Positions 61,852-64,000 of a DNA stretch of 64,000 nt are shown one piece after another (position 1 is the first letter of the stretch; every line of letters begins with the position of its first letter). The translations under genes were made by a program, and so were the position numbers. Source of the stretch: Arsenophonus sp. aPb (lineage in GTDB: Bacteria > Pseudomonadota > Gammaproteobacteria > Enterobacterales > Enterobacteriaceae); the NCBI RefSeq assembly GCF_029873475.1, contig NZ_CP123499.1:248001-312000 (forward strand). The letters are read 5' to 3'. The notes under the pieces are model-generated. The model was not told where the DNA came from. It saw only the letters and a list, made by a program, of their open reading frames with translations, and made no database searches.

Positions 61852-63366
61852 ATGAATAAAGAAATTCTGGCTGTTGTGGAAGCGGTTTCTAATGAAAAAT
61901 CTCTTCCTCGCGAAAAAATCTTTGAGGCGCTTGAAACCGCATTAGCAACAGCTACTAAGAAAAAATATGAACAAGAGATTGATGTTCGCGTTAATATTGA
62001 TCGAAAAACGGGAGATTTTGATACATTTCGGCGTTGGTTGGTAGTTGAAGAAGTGACGCAGCCAACACGCGAAATTACATTAGATGCGGCAAAATTTGAA
62101 GACTCAGAGATTAAATTAGGCGATTATGTAGAGGATCAAATAGAGTCTGTTACGTTTGACCGCATTACCACTCAAACTGCAAAACAGGTTATTGTTCAAA
62201 AGGTACGTGAAGCTGAGAGAGCAATGGTTGTTGAACAATTTCGTGAGCATCAAGGTGAAATCATTACCGGAGTGGTAAAAAAAGTAAATCGTGAAAATAT
62301 TACGTTAGATTTAGGAAATAATGCCGAAGCGGTAATTTTGCGGGAAGATATGTTACCACGTGAAAACTTTCGCCCAGGTGACCGTGTGCGTGGTGTATTG
62401 TATGATGTACGTCCAGAAGCACGTGGGGCGCAGCTATTTGTTAGCCGTTCTCGTCCTGAAATGTTAGTGGAATTATTTCGCATAGAAGTACCTGAAATTG
62501 GTGAAGAAATTATAGAAATTAAAGCTGCTGCGCGTGACCCAGGATCGCGGGCAAAAATTGCCGTAAAAACGAATGATAAACGCATTGATCCAGTAGGCGC
62601 TTGTGTTGGAATGCGTGGCGCAAGGGTGCAAGCAGTATCAAGCGAACTTGGTGGTGAGCGTATTGATATTGTTTTGTGGGATGATAATCCTGCACAATTT
62701 GTGATCAATGCGATGGCGCCAGCTGATGTTGCTTCTATTGTCGTTGATGAAGATAAATGTACGATGGATGTTGCCGTTGAAAGTAGTAATTTGGCTCAGG
62801 CAATTGGTCGTAATGGACAAAATGTTCGCTTAGCTTCTCAGTTACTAAAAAAGCATCGTGGAGATGACAGATGGGAATTGAATGTCATGACTGCGGAAGA
62901 ACTTGAAGCTAAACATCAAGCAGAGGCACATGCATCTATTAATTCTTTTGTGAAGCATCTTGATATTGATGAAGAATTCGCTACTGCTCTCGTTGAAGAA
63001 GGTTTTTCTACATTAGAAGAATTAGCTTATGTACCAATCAACGAACTATTAGAAATTGAAGGACTTGATGAGACAACGATTGAAGTTTTGCGTGAAAGAG
63101 CGAAAGCAGCGCTGACGACATTAGAATTGGCTCAAAAAGAGAGTATGGGGGATAATCAGCCAACTGAGGATCTGTTAAATCTACCAGGTATGAATCATGT
63201 TTTAGCAATGAACCTAGCTGCTCATGGTATTTGTACATTGGAAGATCTTGCCGAGCAGGGGATCGACGATCTGAGAGATATTGAAGAAGGGCTGAATGAT
63301 GAACAGGCTGGTGAAATTATTATGGCTGCGCGCAATATTTGCTGGTTTGGCAACGATCCAAAATAA
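61852..63366 (+). CDS. nusA: Transcription termination/antitermination factor NusA
   Basis: RNA polymerase-binding factor for pausing, termination and antitermination. 504 residues (E. coli 495). N-terminal polymerase-binding domain (1-130), S1 domain (GEIITGVVKKVNRENITLDLG), KH1/KH2 domains with RIDPVGACVGMRGARVQ and AIGRNGQNVRLAS, and two acidic repeats at the C terminus (from about 360) that bind alpha-CTD and RNA. Confidence 0.97.
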   Translation: MNKEILAVVEAVSNEKSLPREKIFEALETALATATKKKYEQEIDVRVNIDRKTGDFDTFRRWLVVEEVTQPTREITLDAAKFEDSEIKLGDYVEDQIESVTFDRITTQTAKQVIVQKVREAERAMVVEQFREHQGEIITGVVKKVNRENITLDLGNNAEAVILREDMLPRENFRPGDRVRGVLYDVRPEARGAQLFVSRSRPEMLVELFRIEVPEIGEEIIEIKAAARDPGSRAKIAVKTNDKRIDPVGACVGMRGARVQAVSSELGGERIDIVLWDDNPAQFVINAMAPADVASIVVDEDKCTMDVAVESSNLAQAIGRNGQNVRLASQLLKKHRGDDRWELNVMTAEELEAKHQAEAHASINSFVKHLDIDEEFATALVEEGFSTLEELAYVPINELLEIEGLDETTIEVLRERAKAALTTLELAQKESMGDNQPTEDLLNLPGMNHVLAMNLAAHGICTLEDLAEQGIDDLRDIEEGLNDEQAGEIIMAARNICWFGNDPK

Positions 63367-63387
63367 TTTGTAGCAGGAAGGAACAGA

Positions 63388-64000
63388 ATGGCAGATGAAA
63401 CTGTAAAATCATTGGCAGCAGAGATTCAAACTTCAGTTGAACGCCTGGTACAGCAGTTTGCTGATGCCGGAATAAAGAAAACTGAAAATGATGCTGTTAC
63501 TCAAAATGAGAAAGAAACTTTACTTGCATACTTAAATCGTGAAGATGGGACTACAGGTAACCAGACTGGCAAATTAACACTCCAGCGAAAAACTCGCAGC
63601 ACACTAAGTGTTCCTAGTACAGGCGGAAAAAGTAAATCAGTCAATATTGAAGTCCGTAAAAAGCGCACATATGTTGACCGCGATGCATTGGAAAAAGCAA
63701 AAGCTGAAGAGCAAGTGAAGCAAGAAGCGGAAGAGCAAGCAAAGCGCGAAGCAGAAAAAAAAGCAAAACGTGAAGCCGAAGAGAAAAAAGCGAAACGTGA
63801 AGCAGCTGAAAAAGCCAAGCGCGAAGCAGCGGAAAAAGAGAAAGTGAAACAAAGTAAAAATAATCAAAAAACAGCTAAATCGAATCAAGATTCGGCTGCT
63901 TATACTGAAAAACAGCGTCGCGAAGCTGAGGCAGCAGAGCTTAAGCGTAAAGCTGAAGAAGAGATGCGACGTAAGGTTGAAGCTGAAGCTAAACGAGTTG
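63388..64000 (+). CDS. infB: Translation initiation factor IF-2, 5' part
   Basis: Starts at ATG 63388 (GGAAGGAAC upstream) and runs open past the end of the window; 204 complete codons are seen and the GTPase domain lies beyond. The N terminus MADETVKSLAAEIQTSVERL is the IF2_N domain, followed by KLTLQRKTRSTL and GGKSKSVNIEVRKKRTY. From about residue 105 come repeated Ala/Glu/Lys/Arg heptad-like units (KREAEEKAKREA type), the long charged helix typical of enteric IF-2. Third protein gene of the rimP-nusA-infB run. Confidence 0.97.
   Translation, partial: MADETVKSLAAEIQTSVERLVQQFADAGIKKTENDAVTQNEKETLLAYLNREDGTTGNQTGKLTLQRKTRSTLSVPSTGGKSKSVNIEVRKKRTYVDRDALEKAKAEEQVKQEAEEQAKREAEKKAKREAEEKKAKREAAEKAKREAAEKEKVKQSKNNQKTAKSNQDSAAYTEKQRREAEAAELKRKAEEEMRRKVEAEAKRV

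Noticed and set aside
62250..62708. 152-codon open frame on the minus strand
   Set aside because: Antisense to the conserved S1/KH region of nusA; codon pattern explained by the sense gene.
63501..63888. Phe/Ser-rich open frames on the minus strand
   Set aside because: Mirror image of the Ala/Glu/Lys repeats of infB; not genes.

Overview
The window looks like about 64 kb of chromosome from an AT-rich enterobacterium (order Enterobacterales). Almost every protein resembles an Escherichia coli orthologue, and many local gene orders are the classic enteric ones. AT-rich codon use, long AT-rich spacers and the loss of several genes usually found in these clusters suggest Morganellaceae (Proteus/Providencia/Photorhabdus/Arsenophonus), possibly a host-associated lineage such as Arsenophonus. 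The genus is an inference. No prophage, intact insertion sequence, CRISPR array or rRNA operon was seen.

Layout. (1) 1-6811: 3' part of uvrD, corA, yigI (reverse), recQ-pldB-yigL. The E. coli neighbours pldA, rhtC and rhtB are absent. (2) 7100-7882: a secreted Sel1-repeat protein at a synteny junction. (3) 8019-14485: rsgA-psd-mscM (reverse), orn (forward) and two identical tRNA-Gly(GCC) genes. (4) 14486-15832: a 1.35-kb AT-rich non-coding block with two consensus DnaA boxes, in the position where I recall datA, the DnaA-titration locus, lying in E. coli. (5) 15833-26062: the tsaE-amiB-mutL-miaA-hfq-hflX-hflK-hflC superoperon, then purA. (6) 26258-31703: nsrR-rnr-rlmB and the ribosomal operon rpsF-priB-rpsR-rplI. 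(7) 32049-34585: fklB, cysQ, ytfJ (reverse), ytfK. (8) 34962-38270: two accessory genes, an exported M13 metallopeptidase and a nitrilase. (9) 38579-46191: tamA-tamB-ytfP, then ppa and fbp (reverse). (10) 46360-50475: argR and mdh divergent, then two small DNA-binding proteins (sfsB and a Mu-type HTH protein), then ispB (reverse). (11) 50752-58059: rplU-rpmA-obgE, dacB (reverse), greA, yhbY (reverse), rlmE-ftsH. (12) 58144-64000: folP-glmM-secG, tRNA-Leu(GAG), initiator tRNA-Met, rimP-nusA-infB, with infB cut by the window end.

Functionally this is core machinery: DNA repair (UvrD, RecQ, MutL), tRNA and rRNA maturation (TsaE, MiaA, RlmB, RlmE, Rnr, Orn, RsgA, RimP), translation and transcription factors (IF-2, NusA, GreA, S6, S18, L9, L21, L27), membrane protein quality control (FtsH, HflK, HflC), envelope biogenesis (Psd, AmiB, DacB, GlmM, TamA/TamB, SecG) and central metabolism (PurA, Fbp, Ppa, Mdh, FolP, IspB).

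No clear novel multi-gene system was found. The parts most worth a second look are the candidate datA locus, a strong CRP-like palindrome before ytfK, the M13 peptidase/nitrilase pair between ytfK and tamA, the regulator-rich sfsB to ispB interval, and perfect hairpins between hfq and hflX and before the Sel1 gene and secG. All family assignments were made by eye from sequence and recalled homologues; no database search was run.
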